A stretch of DNA of 10,009 nt from Rhizobiales bacterium TMED168 (GCA_002170885.2 NHHR02000009.1:6455-16463), one strand, 5' to 3'; shown: positions 1-6,844, counted from the stretch's first letter. Made by a program: numbers and translations. Notes: generated by a model not told the origin, from the letters alone.

Positions 1-150
1 GATGCAAAAGCTGTTATGAAAAAAATTGAAAATGCTGGTGGGAAAATAGATAGATACGCTCTCCCTCATTATACAATAGATGGCTTAGTTGGATTGGGTC
101 GCGACCTTGATAACTATGTTGTTGAAATTATTCAATGGAAAGTAGACTAA
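1..150 (+). CDS. VOC (glyoxalase/bleomycin-resistance) family protein, C-terminal fragment
   Basis: The first frame is open from base 1 to a TAA at 148-150 and encodes 49 residues, the end of a protein whose start lies outside the window. The visible part has a helix-like stretch ending in an AGGK turn, then a strand containing DGLVGLGRD, then DLDNYVVEI. That last element matches the closing 'DPDGNxxEl' strand of VOC-fold proteins, where the final Glu (residue 42 of the fragment) is a metal ligand in glyoxalase-like enzymes. VOC proteins include glyoxalases, extradiol dioxygenases and binding proteins, so the reaction cannot be given. The gene converges on the EthD gene with only 13 bp between the two stop codons. 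No convincing terminator hairpin sits in that gap, only a T-run. The family call rests on a short fragment. Confidence 0.6.
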   Translation, partial: DAKAVMKKIENAGGKIDRYALPHYTIDGLVGLGRDLDNYVVEIIQWKVD

Positions 151-163
151 GCTTTTTTTATTG

Positions 164-523
164 TCATATTTTAAGTTCTGACTCAAATTCATCAACAGTA
201 TAAGATCTCATAAAGCGAGTATCAAAAATCTTTTCTTCATCTTCTCTTATCTCTTTTGCAATATCTGGCTCACTTAATTTCTCTCCACAGGCCTTAAAAG
301 TTTCTTCATCAGGATACCATACTTCCATTATAACATCGTATTCTGGATCTTTAAGATTCCCTGATCTATCAACAAGCGGATTTGTAAAACGTCTAATATA
401 TTTTGTTGCAAAACCACTTAGATATTTCTCGCCAATAATTCTATGATTATTTTCATAGTAATCTCTAAATTCAGAGACAGTCATTCCTGGTCTTCTTTTC
501 ATAAGCATGACTACTTTTATCAT
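164..523 (-). CDS. EthD domain-containing protein
   Basis: This 119-residue protein has the typical EthD length and the family signature at its N-terminus: hydrophobic strand MIKVVMLMK, then KRRPGMTVSEF (9-19), DYYENNH (21-27) and a second strand around IMEVWYPDEETF (65-76). EthD-fold proteins are small alpha/beta-barrel dimers related to Dabb/ABM monooxygenases. The founding member is needed for ether-fuel degradation alongside a P450, and others act on polyketide or aromatic substrates, mostly with unknown chemistry. The ATG at 521-523 has an AAGGG about six bases upstream. The gene follows the terminator of the membrane-protein gene, so it needs its own promoter. A TATAGT (551-556, minus sense) could be its -10, but I see no good -35. 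The domain assignment is solid; the substrate and any link to the neighbouring oxygenase genes are inference. Confidence 0.8.
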   Translation of the reverse strand: MIKVVMLMKRRPGMTVSEFRDYYENNHRIIGEKYLSGFATKYIRRFTNPLVDRSGNLKDPEYDVIMEVWYPDEETFKACGEKLSEPDIAKEIREDEEKIFDTRFMRSYTVDEFESELKI

Positions 524-571
524 TTAAAACCCTTGTTTTAATTATTAAACACTATACATCAAAAATTAAAT

Positions 572-602
572 AAAAAAAAACGCCCAATATTGAGCGTTTT
601 TT
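572..602 (-). terminator. Rho-independent terminator of the small membrane-protein gene
   Basis: On the minus strand an A-rich arm ending in GCG-type pairing (594-602) and its complement (572-583) form an AAAAACGC/GCGTTTTT stem around a 10-base loop containing CAATATTG. The descending arm runs into nine consecutive T (minus sense, 580-572). It lies 20 bp past the stop of the membrane-protein gene. Since the stem is flanked by A and T tracts, it could also work weakly in the other direction. Confidence 0.8.
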
Positions 603-622
603 ATAATTAATAAAATATAATT

Positions 623-1030
623 TTATTTCTTTGGCATCCATATTTGTCCAAGAATAATTATTGCAACTACTGCAAAGAAAGCAATACCGAGCGGCAGAGG
701 CATTGTTGCTGGATCTGTTGTTCCAACGTAATCTAAATAACCTTCCGCAACAGATGAAATACTTCCAGTTTCTTCTTTAAGTTGCGTTAGAGCAATTGAC
801 GTTGAAACCCATGTATTAACAACGATGGTTGCTTGCATCCAACTAAAGGCTAAAACAATTAAGCCAAAAGCAGTCGACATAATTTTAGCAAATAAATTAG
901 TTTCATCTGAGTTTCTTGTTGCTACAGCAATTCTCAATGCTAACCATATCGATAAAATTGAACCAATACCAACCAAACCTGACCCAATTCTATTTGAGCT
1001 CCATATACTCCAAATTTGAAATTCTTCCAT
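623..1030 (-). CDS. Small three-helix membrane protein of unknown function
   Basis: I do not recognise this 135-residue protein. Three hydrophobic segments are visible: about residues 16-37, 49-71 and 112-131. Between helices 1 and 2 is a short charged loop (RNSDETN). Between helices 2 and 3 is a longer polar stretch (about 82-110) with several acidic residues. The protein ends in a basic MPKK tail. There is no signal-peptide cleavage motif, and no cysteine or conserved enzymatic signature. The start is well defined: a near-perfect AAGGAGG (1038-1044) sits seven bases before the ATG. With its own terminator downstream and a 205-bp gap upstream, it looks like a monocistronic and probably well-translated gene. 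An aromatic-rich N-terminus (WSIWSSNR) precedes the first helix. Its position next to an oxidative gene cluster may be chance. Confidence 0.75.
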   Translation of the reverse strand: MEEFQIWSIWSSNRIGSGLVGIGSILSIWLALRIAVATRNSDETNLFAKIMSTAFGLIVLAFSWMQATIVVNTWVSTSIALTQLKEETGSISSVAEGYLDYVGTTDPATMPLPLGIAFFAVVAIIILGQIWMPKK

Positions 1031-1067
1031 AATAATCCCTCCTTTTAATATTTTATGTTTATATAAT

Positions 1068-1106
1068 AAATTGTCATTTTTGAATATTAATTATTTGTGA
1101 CAATTT
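1068..1106. repeat. 9-bp perfect inverted repeat, possible operator
   Basis: AAATTGTCA (1068-1076) and TGACAATTT (1098-1106) are exact reverse complements separated by 21 bp. Their centres lie 30 bp, about three helical turns, apart. The repeat is 38 bp upstream of the membrane-protein start codon. Palindromic half-sites on one face of the helix are what a dimeric or tetrameric regulator would use, but the 21-bp spacer is also compatible with a chance match in AT-rich DNA. I could not place a confident promoter around it. Confidence 0.4.
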
Positions 1107-1140
1107 TCATTTAAGAATTTAACTTTAAACAATCCAATAA

Positions 1141-1168
1141 AAATGTAAATGTAAATGATTATTATTAT
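1141..1168. repeat. Short simple repeats: AAATGT x2.8 followed by ATT x3.7
   Basis: In the gap between the MDR gene and the membrane-protein gene, AAATGT is repeated almost three times (1141-1157). It runs directly into an ATT trinucleotide tract (1158-1168). These are low-complexity microsatellite-like sequences; no function can be assigned. Confidence 0.6.
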
Positions 1169-1235
1169 CAAAAATTAATTTATTCTCTTTGTTTTTAAGC
1201 TAAATGTCAGTTTAATAATTAAAAATTTGTATTTT

Positions 1236-2255
1236 TTAAACCTTAACAACAACCTTACCAATATTTGATCCATTAAAAAGCTTTGAATAGGCGGATACAA
1301 GATTTTCTAATCCATCTGTAGTCTCAATTGGAAGGTCTAAAAGACCCTCAGTATTCCACTTTTTTAATATTGGGTTTATCTCGGCTTCTCTGTGATAAAA
1401 GTCTGGAGAAAAAAATCCTTCAAATCTTAATCTTTTCATTAATATAAGATCATAATTATAAGGGCCAGGTAAACGCTCCTTAGAGGCATAGTTTTCTAAT
1501 AAACCACACACTGCTATTACACCAAAATTAGCCATATTTGCTAAAACCGCATCTAATGTTGAACCTGCTACATTGTCAAAATATACATTTATACCATCTG
1601 GACACAAATCCTTTAATTTTTTTGAAATATTTTCAGTTTTATAATTAATTGATCCATCAAATCCATAGTTATTACATATTAAGTCACATTTTTCGTCTGT
1701 TCCTGCTATTCCAATAACCTTACAACCAGAAATTTTTGCTATTTGCCCTGCCATTAATCCTGTACACCCAGCAGCAGCAGAAACTACAAAAGTATCTCCA
1801 GCTTTAACTCTTCCTGTATTTATTACTCCTACATATGCTGTCCAACCATTTGCGCCAAATATACCAACATAGTTTACCAAATCTGTATCATTAATATTAA
1901 CCTTGCTTGGATACATTGTTGAAGGATCAACGACTGAATAATCAGACCATTGTCCATATGATCTTAATACATCACCTTCCTTATACTCCGGATGGTTACT
2001 ATTTATAACTTCTCCAAGAACAGTACCCATCAATTTTTCCCCTATAGGTATTGGTGGTTGATATGAATCCTCCCTTTCAGTCATATACATTCTTGTTCCT
2101 GCATCCATAGAGAGGTATTTATTCTTAGTAGCAAAACATCCTTCAGGAATAACAATCTTACTTTCTTCTTTAATTTCTAAAGCATTTTCAAAATCATTTC
2201 CCTCAGGCAATTTTTTCATAACCCAAAATCTATTATTTACATCTATCTCAGCCAT
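1236..2255 (-). CDS. Zinc-independent NADP-dependent MDR oxidoreductase (CurA / leukotriene B4 12-hydroxydehydrogenase type)
   Basis: This 339-residue protein is of normal length for the family and is complete. It has an N-terminal GroES-like domain (about 1-130) and a Rossmann domain (about 130-310). The Rossmann domain has the nucleotide-binding motif SAAAGCTG (159-166) followed by GQIAK (170-174), the entry motif GANGWTAY (134-141), YFDNVAGSTLD (225-235) and a closing NIGKVVVKV. The Cys/His zinc ligands of alcohol dehydrogenases are missing, which places it with the double-bond reductases that use NADPH to reduce activated C=C bonds of enones. The glycine motif reads AAGCTG where many relatives have AAGAVG. 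The ATG is supported by AAGGGGAG about seven bases upstream. It is the last gene of the five-gene run, 30 bp after the SDR, and would plausibly reduce an unsaturated ketone intermediate. No terminator is seen after it. Confidence 0.85.
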   Translation of the reverse strand: MAEIDVNNRFWVMKKLPEGNDFENALEIKEESKIVIPEGCFATKNKYLSMDAGTRMYMTEREDSYQPPIPIGEKLMGTVLGEVINSNHPEYKEGDVLRSYGQWSDYSVVDPSTMYPSKVNINDTDLVNYVGIFGANGWTAYVGVINTGRVKAGDTFVVSAAAGCTGLMAGQIAKISGCKVIGIAGTDEKCDLICNNYGFDGSINYKTENISKKLKDLCPDGINVYFDNVAGSTLDAVLANMANFGVIAVCGLLENYASKERLPGPYNYDLILMKRLRFEGFFSPDFYHREAEINPILKKWNTEGLLDLPIETTDGLENLVSAYSKLFNGSNIGKVVVKV

Positions 2256-2285
2256 TATTGAACTCCCCTTAGATTCATTAATTTT

Positions 2286-3059
2286 TTACAACCCTGCAGT
2301 TTGACCACCATCAACAGGTATTAACTGACCTGTAATAAATTTAGAGGCATCAGAAGCAAAAAATATCATAACAGGTGCTAAATCTTTTTCAGGGTCACCG
2401 TATTCTTGCCCCAAAGAAATAGGAATAGAATTTCTCCAATGGCTTGCTAAATTTTCTTCTTCCGTTGATCTTTCTCTCGCTGCATAATACATAGGTGTAG
2501 CAATTGCTGGAAGAATAGCATTTACTCTTATGTTGTGTTTACCCCATGTTCCTGCAGCAGTTCTTGTCCATGAATGAACAGCACCTTTAGCTGATGAATA
2601 TGCAGAGGCACTTGGCTCTGGTCTAAGACCAGAAATAGAACCAAAATTAATAATTGAACCACCTCCGCTTTCTTTCATATACCTAAAAGCTTCCTGATTT
2701 GTTAACATTGTACCCCTAACATTAATTGCAAACATTAAATCCCAATCTTCAACTTTTACATTAGAGGCATCTGAACTTCTTTGTATAGCGGCTGGGTGAG
2801 CAAGAACGTCTAACCCACCCATTATATTTAAAGCTTGAGAAAAAGAGTCTTGAACACTTGATTTTTCTGAAACATCAACATGAATATACGTACATTTTCC
2901 TGGTCCAGAATTATTGGCCTTTTCACAAATTGATTTTCCATTTGTGTCTGAAACATCCATTCCAATTACGTTAGCTCCAGATTTAACAAATGCATTTAAT
3001 GTAGCTTCACCCATACCGCTGGCTGATCCAGTTACAATAATTCTTTTACCTTCCAACAT
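2286..3059 (-). CDS. Short-chain dehydrogenase/reductase (classical SDR)
   Basis: At 257 residues, this is a complete classical SDR. It has the TGSASGMG cofactor loop (10-17), an Asp at the end of strand 2 (D35, which favours NAD(H)), VDV at 61-63, INVRG with the structural Asn113, catalytic Ser141 in NFGSISG, the YSSAK active site (Tyr154, Lys158), and the C-terminal ITGQLIPVDGG signature. The usual NNAG motif after strand 4 is altered to HPAA (88-91). This still packs the cofactor but is unusual. It would interconvert an alcohol and a ketone; the substrate is unknown. The start is firm, with AAGGAGG immediately upstream at near-ideal spacing. The gene lies 44 bp after the VOC gene and 30 bp before the MDR gene, so dehydrogenation followed by enone reduction within one operon is a reasonable guess. 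Confidence 0.9.
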   Translation of the reverse strand: MLEGKRIIVTGSASGMGEATLNAFVKSGANVIGMDVSDTNGKSICEKANNSGPGKCTYIHVDVSEKSSVQDSFSQALNIMGGLDVLAHPAAIQRSSDASNVKVEDWDLMFAINVRGTMLTNQEAFRYMKESGGGSIINFGSISGLRPEPSASAYSSAKGAVHSWTRTAAGTWGKHNIRVNAILPAIATPMYYAARERSTEEENLASHWRNSIPISLGQEYGDPEKDLAPVMIFFASDASKFITGQLIPVDGGQTAGL

Positions 3060-3103
3060 TTTCCCTCCTTAAATTTCTAACTAATTTTAAGTAAACCGTT
3101 TTT

Positions 3104-3481
3104 TTATTTGCTTAGACGGTGGAGAGCGCATATTTTATTACCTGCTGGGTCACGCAAATAAGCAAGATATATATTTGAATCCTCTCTTACCCCAGGTGGT
3201 TCCTCACATGTTGTACCACCATTTTCAAGACCAGCAGCATGCCATTTATCACCATCTTCTTGACTGTCAACGGAAAAGCCAACTGTGCTCCCGTTTCCTG
3301 GTCCAGCTGAATTTCCATCGATTGGTATACTTATAGCAAAAATACCGCTTTTTGTTGCATAAAAACAACGGCCTTTTGGATCTATCACTCCAGGTGCATA
3401 TCCTAGAGTACCTAAAATTGCATCATAAAATTTTTTTGATTCTTCGATACTGTTTGCACCGACCATTACATGACTAAACAT
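3104..3481 (-). CDS. VOC family protein, glyoxalase-like with one metal ligand replaced
   Basis: I place the start at the ATG at 3479-3481, giving 125 residues, instead of the ATG 12 bases upstream at 3493. A GGAG sits six bases before 3481, inside the longer reading, and relatives begin MFSHVMVGAN. The protein carries the VOC pattern: SHVMVG with His4, helix ESKKFYDAILG, PKGRCFY, the AAGLENGGT turn, and YLAYLRDPAGNKICALHR at the end. In metal-dependent glyoxalases the last strand supplies a Glu; here that position is Cys (C118). Such sequences are common among uncharacterised proteins often annotated as lactoylglutathione lyase. True glyoxalase I activity is therefore doubtful, and a binding or isomerase role is as likely. 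It is the third gene of the five-gene run, 44 bp before the SDR. Confidence 0.82.
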   Translation of the reverse strand: MFSHVMVGANSIEESKKFYDAILGTLGYAPGVIDPKGRCFYATKSGIFAISIPIDGNSAGPGNGSTVGFSVDSQEDGDKWHAAGLENGGTTCEEPPGVREDSNIYLAYLRDPAGNKICALHRLSK

Positions 3482-3509
3482 TAAAATCTCCATTATTAAA
3501 AATTAGATT

Positions 3510-3515
3510 ATTATA
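3510..3515 (-). promoter_or_regulatory. Possible internal -10 box upstream of the VOC gene
   Basis: A perfect TATAAT on the minus strand sits 29 bp before the preferred VOC start, in the gap after the HAD gene. No matching -35 is seen at 16-18 bp. In DNA this AT-rich such hexamers occur by chance, so this is a weak candidate for an internal promoter. Confidence 0.2.
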
Positions 3516-3532
3516 CAATTCTTTTTTAAAAA

Positions 3533-4180
3533 CTATCTATTAATAATTTTATAGGATCTCTTATTAGCAATTTTTTCTAAATCCTGATCAGGATTAACAA
3601 CTATTGGCTCTCCACAACTCTCAAACATTGGTAAATCATTAATTGAATCAGAATAAAAAATTGATTCATTAATTTTAAGATTATTTTCTAAACACCATTT
3701 TTTAACAGCCTTTACTTTACCTTCTGCAAAGGTAGGTTCACCTGATAAATTTCCTGTAAAAATATTATTTATAATTTCTACAGGTGTTCCAATACTTGAC
3801 TCAATTTCAAAAAAATCTGCAAAACCCTTTACTAAAATGTCATGAGAACCAGATGCAATAAGAACATTATCAGCAGATTTTGCCTCAAGTATTAATTTTT
3901 TTGTTAAGTTATCAGTTAAATCATCAGCATAATTTTCAATAAATTCGTTTATAAGTTTATCAACTTTATTTTTACTAAAGCCTTTGATAGGTTCCTGAAT
4001 ATAAGTTGAATATTCCTCAAAATTAAGTATACCTCTGCGATAATCAGCATCAAATTGGTTAAGTTTAGAGGAATGATCTGTTTTATTTAACAGTCCTTTT
4101 TGAATCAAAAAATTAATCCATTCCTTCTCACAATCTCCACATAAAAGAGTGTCATCCAAGTCAAAAATTATAAATTTCAT
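3533..4180 (-). CDS. HAD-superfamily phosphatase, subfamily IB (SerB-like fold)
   Basis: This is a 215-residue protein with all four HAD motifs. Motif I is FDLDDTLL with nucleophile Asp7 and general acid Asp9. Motif II is the Ser in IASGSHD (about 110). Motif III is Lys155 in EGKVKAV. Motif IV is YSDSINDLPM with Asp178 and Asp182 for Mg2+. The helical insert between motifs I and II (about 12-100) is a type C1 cap, as in phosphoserine phosphatase and related HAD-IB enzymes. It should hydrolyse a small phosphate ester in the cytoplasm. The substrate is not evident, and the match to SerB is in fold and not in specific residues. The ATG is preceded by AAGGA at six bases. A phosphatase inside an apparent redox operon is unexpected; it may be a functional partner or a gene merely carried along. 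Confidence 0.85.
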   Translation of the reverse strand: MKFIIFDLDDTLLCGDCEKEWINFLIQKGLLNKTDHSSKLNQFDADYRRGILNFEEYSTYIQEPIKGFSKNKVDKLINEFIENYADDLTDNLTKKLILEAKSADNVLIASGSHDILVKGFADFFEIESSIGTPVEIINNIFTGNLSGEPTFAEGKVKAVKKWCLENNLKINESIFYSDSINDLPMFESCGEPIVVNPDQDLEKIANKRSYKIINR

Positions 4181-4210
4181 TCAAAATCCTTAATTTAGAA
4201 AATTTAATTC

Positions 4211-4609
4211 TTATTCGCCATGAAGATTTGTGAAAGACCTTTTTAAAAATTTCCATTCACCATCTTCTATTATGCAACTATCATCATATTGACCACAGGG
4301 TCTTAATTCTTTTCCATCAGGTAAAACAGCTGCTTCAATTGTATAACTTCTCATTTCTGCTTCAGAACCATTTATTTTGATGTAACCTGGTTGAGCAATC
4401 ATATGTACAAAAGGATATCCTTTCATTGCTTCAGTCCATATATTAATGATATTTTCTCTACCTTCATTCCTTATTTCTAGGTGAGGGATCTCCCAAATAG
4501 CATTTTTTGACCAAGTACTTCCCCAAATATCAGCACTTCTCTGATTTACTCCATCACAATATTTATCCAATAATTCGCGGATAGCCGTCTTTGCCTCTAA
4601 ATCAGTCAT
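4211..4609 (-). CDS. NTF2-like / SnoaL-type protein
   Basis: The 132-residue length and pattern fit the NTF2 fold. An N-terminal helix pair (AIRELLDKYCDGVNQRSADIW, with the W usually followed by F/W and an acidic or polar turn) precedes AIWEI. The C-terminal sheet has GQYDDSCIIEDGEWKFLKRSF, with Tyr108, Trp119 and Arg124 at the family's typical positions. Members include SnoaL-type cyclases, scytalone dehydratase, ketosteroid isomerase and the beta subunits of ring-hydroxylating dioxygenases. They use a conical pocket and few conserved catalytic residues, so the reaction cannot be read from sequence. The ATG has GAGG a few bases upstream. It is the first gene of the minus-strand run and lies back to back with the Rieske alpha gene. 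That makes an isomerase, dehydratase or accessory role in the same pathway plausible. A bona fide dioxygenase beta subunit would normally be longer, around 160-190 residues. Confidence 0.8.
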   Translation of the reverse strand: MTDLEAKTAIRELLDKYCDGVNQRSADIWGSTWSKNAIWEIPHLEIRNEGRENIINIWTEAMKGYPFVHMIAQPGYIKINGSEAEMRSYTIEAAVLPDGKELRPCGQYDDSCIIEDGEWKFLKRSFTNLHGE

Positions 4610-4642
4610 TTTTACCTCTTTAATTTGTGAAAATAATATAAA

Positions 4643-4671
4643 ATTATACTAAACTAATAACAGTAAGTAAA
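4643..4671 (-). promoter_or_regulatory. Sigma70-type promoter for the five-gene run
   Basis: On the minus strand TTTACT (4671-4666) and a perfect TATAAT (4648-4643) are separated by exactly 17 bp. This places the transcription start about 25 bp before the SD of the NTF2-like gene. The -35 matches TTGACA at four of six positions. It is the best promoter match I found in the window. Confidence 0.5.
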
Positions 4672-4750
4672 AATATTTGTAATTTAAAAAAATCTTTGAT
4701 TTAAATTTTAATGCATAATTTAGTGATAAATTTTATATACAAAAAGAATG

Positions 4751-4779
4751 TTGAATTTTAATTGAATAAAATATATTTT
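4751..4779 (+). promoter_or_regulatory. Candidate promoter for the Rieske oxygenase gene
   Basis: TTGAAT (4751-4756) and TATTTT (4774-4779) are spaced 17 bp apart, 31 bp upstream of the ATG. Both boxes are imperfect and the whole region is very AT-rich, so the assignment is tentative. With the minus-strand promoter at 4643-4671 it would make the 201-bp gap a bidirectional control region. Confidence 0.3.
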
Positions 4780-4810
4780 AGAGACAAATAAAGGAAGTGA
4801 TAATAGATAT

Positions 4811-6229
4811 ATGAATGAAATAAAACAAAATAAAAATAATTTAGAAATCGTTAAGAATGGTGAAAATAGATCACCTGATACAAGCTATACTGAATATCTA
4901 TCTCAAGATAGCAAAAAGGTTCCTGACTTTATGGTTAAGGAAAGTTATGACTTCCTTGGTTCTGAGGATATTGATGCATCTAGATATTTTTCCAGAGAAT
5001 TTTTTGAAAAAGAAAAGGAATGTATGTGGACTAGAGTATGGCAATTCGCATGTAGAGTAGAAGATATTCCTGAAATAGGAGATAGTTTAGTTTATGATAT
5101 TTTAGATTGGTCTTTTCTAATTGTAAGATCTGATAAAAATACAATTAAAGCATTTTATAATAGCTGTCTTCACAGAGGGAGAAGAATTAAATCTGAAAGA
5201 GGTTTTGGCGATCAACTTCAGTGTCCTTTTCATGGTTTTTGCTGGCACTTAGATGGATCTTTAAAACATACGCCCGCATCTTGGGACTTTCCTCATATAA
5301 AAGATAAAGATTTTAGTCTTCCAGAAGTTAAAGTAGATATTTGGCAAGGTTTTGTTTTTATAAATATGGATGAGAATTGTGTTCCTTTAGAAGAGTTTTT
5401 AGATCCTTTGCCAGAGCATCATAAAAGATGGGACCTTGGGAATTGTAAAAAAGTTATTCATGTTTCAAAAGTTGTTCCCGGAAATTGGAAAACGGTTCAA
5501 GAAGCTTTTATGGAATCATTTCATGCAACACTGATTCACCCTGAAATTTTACCATTTCAGGCAGATGAAAATGCTAGATATGATATTTATGGTGACCACA
5601 TGAATAGAAACATAGCTTTAACTGGTAAACCTAGTCCAAACCTTAAAAATGTAGATGAACAAGAAATACTAGATACTATTTTTTATGGTTCAGGTCGAAT
5701 GGCCGCTGATGATAAAATATTAGTTCCGGAAGGACAAGAAGCCAGAAAAGTTGCAGCTCAAGCAATGAGAGATGCTTTTTCTGAAGCTGACGGACATGAT
5801 TATTCTGATAAATCTGATGCAGAAATGCTTGACGCAATTGTTTATAATACTTTTCCTAATTTTTCTCCATGGGGAGGGTTTCCAAGAAATTTAATATATC
5901 GATTTAGACCAAATGGTAATAGAGAAGATTCTGCGATTATGGAGGCGATGTTTTTACAAAGAAATCATAAAGATCCTGAAAAACAAGAACCTTATGAACC
6001 AATTCCAATTCATTATTTATCTGAAGATGAAAACTGGGATGATGCAGAGGAGTTAACTGGTATAGGCCTTATTTTTGATCAAGATATGAGTAATATCCCA
6101 GAAGTTGAGAGAGGTATAAGGGCTAGTAAAAAAGGAAAACTAACTTATGCTAATTATCAGGAGAGTAGACTGAGGCATTATCACCAAACTATTGATAAAT
6201 ATATAGCTAAAGGGCCATTAAAACCTTAG
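4811..6229 (+). CDS. Rieske non-heme iron oxygenase, alpha subunit (aromatic ring-hydroxylating dioxygenase family)
   Basis: This is a complete 472-residue alpha subunit. The N-terminal Rieske domain binds a 2Fe-2S cluster through C119-x-H121 and C138-x2-H141 (CLHRGRR and CPFHGFCW). The catalytic domain follows NWK (225-227) and offers His238 and His243 (ESFHATLIHP), with Asp425 in FDQDMSN as the likely third iron ligand. The residue that normally bridges the Rieske centre to the iron site, Asp in naphthalene dioxygenase, is Glu235 here. The enzyme would use O2 and electrons from a ferredoxin or reductase to hydroxylate or demethylate an organic substrate. No electron-transfer partner or beta subunit is nearby, so an alpha-only (alpha3) form is possible. 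AAGGAAG (4791-4797) lies 13 bases before the ATG, longer than usual. The first 40 residues are polar and poorly conserved in kind. The gene ends 9 bp from a convergent acyltransferase. Confidence 0.92.
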   Translation: MNEIKQNKNNLEIVKNGENRSPDTSYTEYLSQDSKKVPDFMVKESYDFLGSEDIDASRYFSREFFEKEKECMWTRVWQFACRVEDIPEIGDSLVYDILDWSFLIVRSDKNTIKAFYNSCLHRGRRIKSERGFGDQLQCPFHGFCWHLDGSLKHTPASWDFPHIKDKDFSLPEVKVDIWQGFVFINMDENCVPLEEFLDPLPEHHKRWDLGNCKKVIHVSKVVPGNWKTVQEAFMESFHATLIHPEILPFQADENARYDIYGDHMNRNIALTGKPSPNLKNVDEQEILDTIFYGSGRMAADDKILVPEGQEARKVAAQAMRDAFSEADGHDYSDKSDAEMLDAIVYNTFPNFSPWGGFPRNLIYRFRPNGNREDSAIMEAMFLQRNHKDPEKQEPYEPIPIHYLSEDENWDDAEELTGIGLIFDQDMSNIPEVERGIRASKKGKLTYANYQESRLRHYHQTIDKYIAKGPLKP

Positions 6230-6238
6230 GTTTGAAAA

Positions 6239-6844
6239 TTATGATTTTTGCGATTTTATCCCTCTAAATGATTTATAATAATTTTGTATTAAAGCAAGAT
6301 CTATCTCGCTATTTCCTGAAGGATTAAAAATCTTTCCTATTTGAATACTTTTTGTAGGTGCGTCTATAGAAATTAATAGAATTTTTGATTTAGTTAGGCT
6401 CGCTATTCTTAGAAATCCAGTTTTCCACCTTGTTACTTTCTTTCGTGTACCCTCTGGTGTCATAGCAATAACAATACTTTTTTCTTTTTTTACGATTCTT
6501 ACAACTTTATCAATTAATTTTGAAGGATTCTCTCTATAGACTGGTATACCCCCAAGCCACTCAAAGATTTTTTTAAATCCTGGCTTGAATATAGAATGTT
6601 TCCCAAGCCATCTGACTTTAATATTCAAACCAAAAATTGCCAACATTGCTAGAACAAAATCCCAGTTTGATGTATGCGGTGCAGCAATTATAACTATTCT
6701 ATCTTCATCAGGTACCTGCCCTTTGATAGTCCAGCCAGAAATATTTATACCAAATCTTCCAATCATTCTAAGCAAGTTTGAACGGCTTCCTCTTAATCTT
6801 TTAGGTATTTGATTTTCAGAAATTCTTATAATTTTTTTTGACAA
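6239..6844 (-). CDS. Lysophospholipid / 1-acylglycerol-3-phosphate acyltransferase-like protein (PlsC family)
   Basis: This 201-residue protein has the glycerolipid acyltransferase motifs in order. Motif I is the catalytic HxxxxD (His57, Asp62, in APHTSNWDF). Motif II is GGIPVYR (98-104), and motif III is PEGTR (130-134), which contacts the phosphate of the acceptor. A hydrophobic stretch after motif I (about 63-74) is the probable membrane contact. It would transfer an acyl chain from acyl-CoA or acyl-ACP to a lysophospholipid or similar acceptor at the inner membrane. It is shorter than PlsC of E. coli (about 245 residues) and is better described as a PlsC-domain protein. The start is a TTG at 6842-6844, supported by GGGGA five to six bases upstream; the next in-frame ATG would be at residue 27. 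It is 41 bp after the degenerate SDR and is probably the last gene of that run. Confidence 0.85.
   Translation of the reverse strand: MSKKIIRISENQIPKRLRGSRSNLLRMIGRFGINISGWTIKGQVPDEDRIVIIAAPHTSNWDFVLAMLAIFGLNIKVRWLGKHSIFKPGFKKIFEWLGGIPVYRENPSKLIDKVVRIVKKEKSIVIAMTPEGTRKKVTRWKTGFLRIASLTKSKILLISIDAPTKSIQIGKIFNPSGNSEIDLALIQNYYKSFRGIKSQKS

Noticed and set aside
825..1019. Plus-strand open frame of 64 codons
   Set aside because: It lies entirely antisense to the membrane-protein gene, has no SD, and its translation lacks domain-like features. It is a shadow of the real gene.
1050..1077. ATGACA-16-TAAAAT promoter for the membrane-protein gene
   Set aside because: It would start transcription right at the SD sequence, leaving almost no leader, so it is probably a chance match.
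4211..4609. NTF2-like protein as the beta subunit of the divergent Rieske oxygenase
   Set aside because: It shares the fold but is shorter than usual beta subunits, lies on the opposite strand and shows no specific beta-subunit motif. An accessory isomerase or dehydratase-like role is equally possible.
4857..5060. Plus-strand open frame of 67 codons inside the Rieske gene
   Set aside because: It is in another frame of a gene whose Rieske and iron-site motifs are clear. No ribosome-binding site or recognisable protein pattern.
6221..6233. Palindrome AAACCTTAGGTTT across the stop codon of the Rieske gene, considered as a terminator between convergent genes
   Set aside because: The stem is only five pairs with a three-base loop and has no proper T-tract on either strand.
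6585..6812. Plus-strand open frame antisense to the acyltransferase
   Set aside because: The minus strand carries all acyltransferase motifs; this frame shows no family features.
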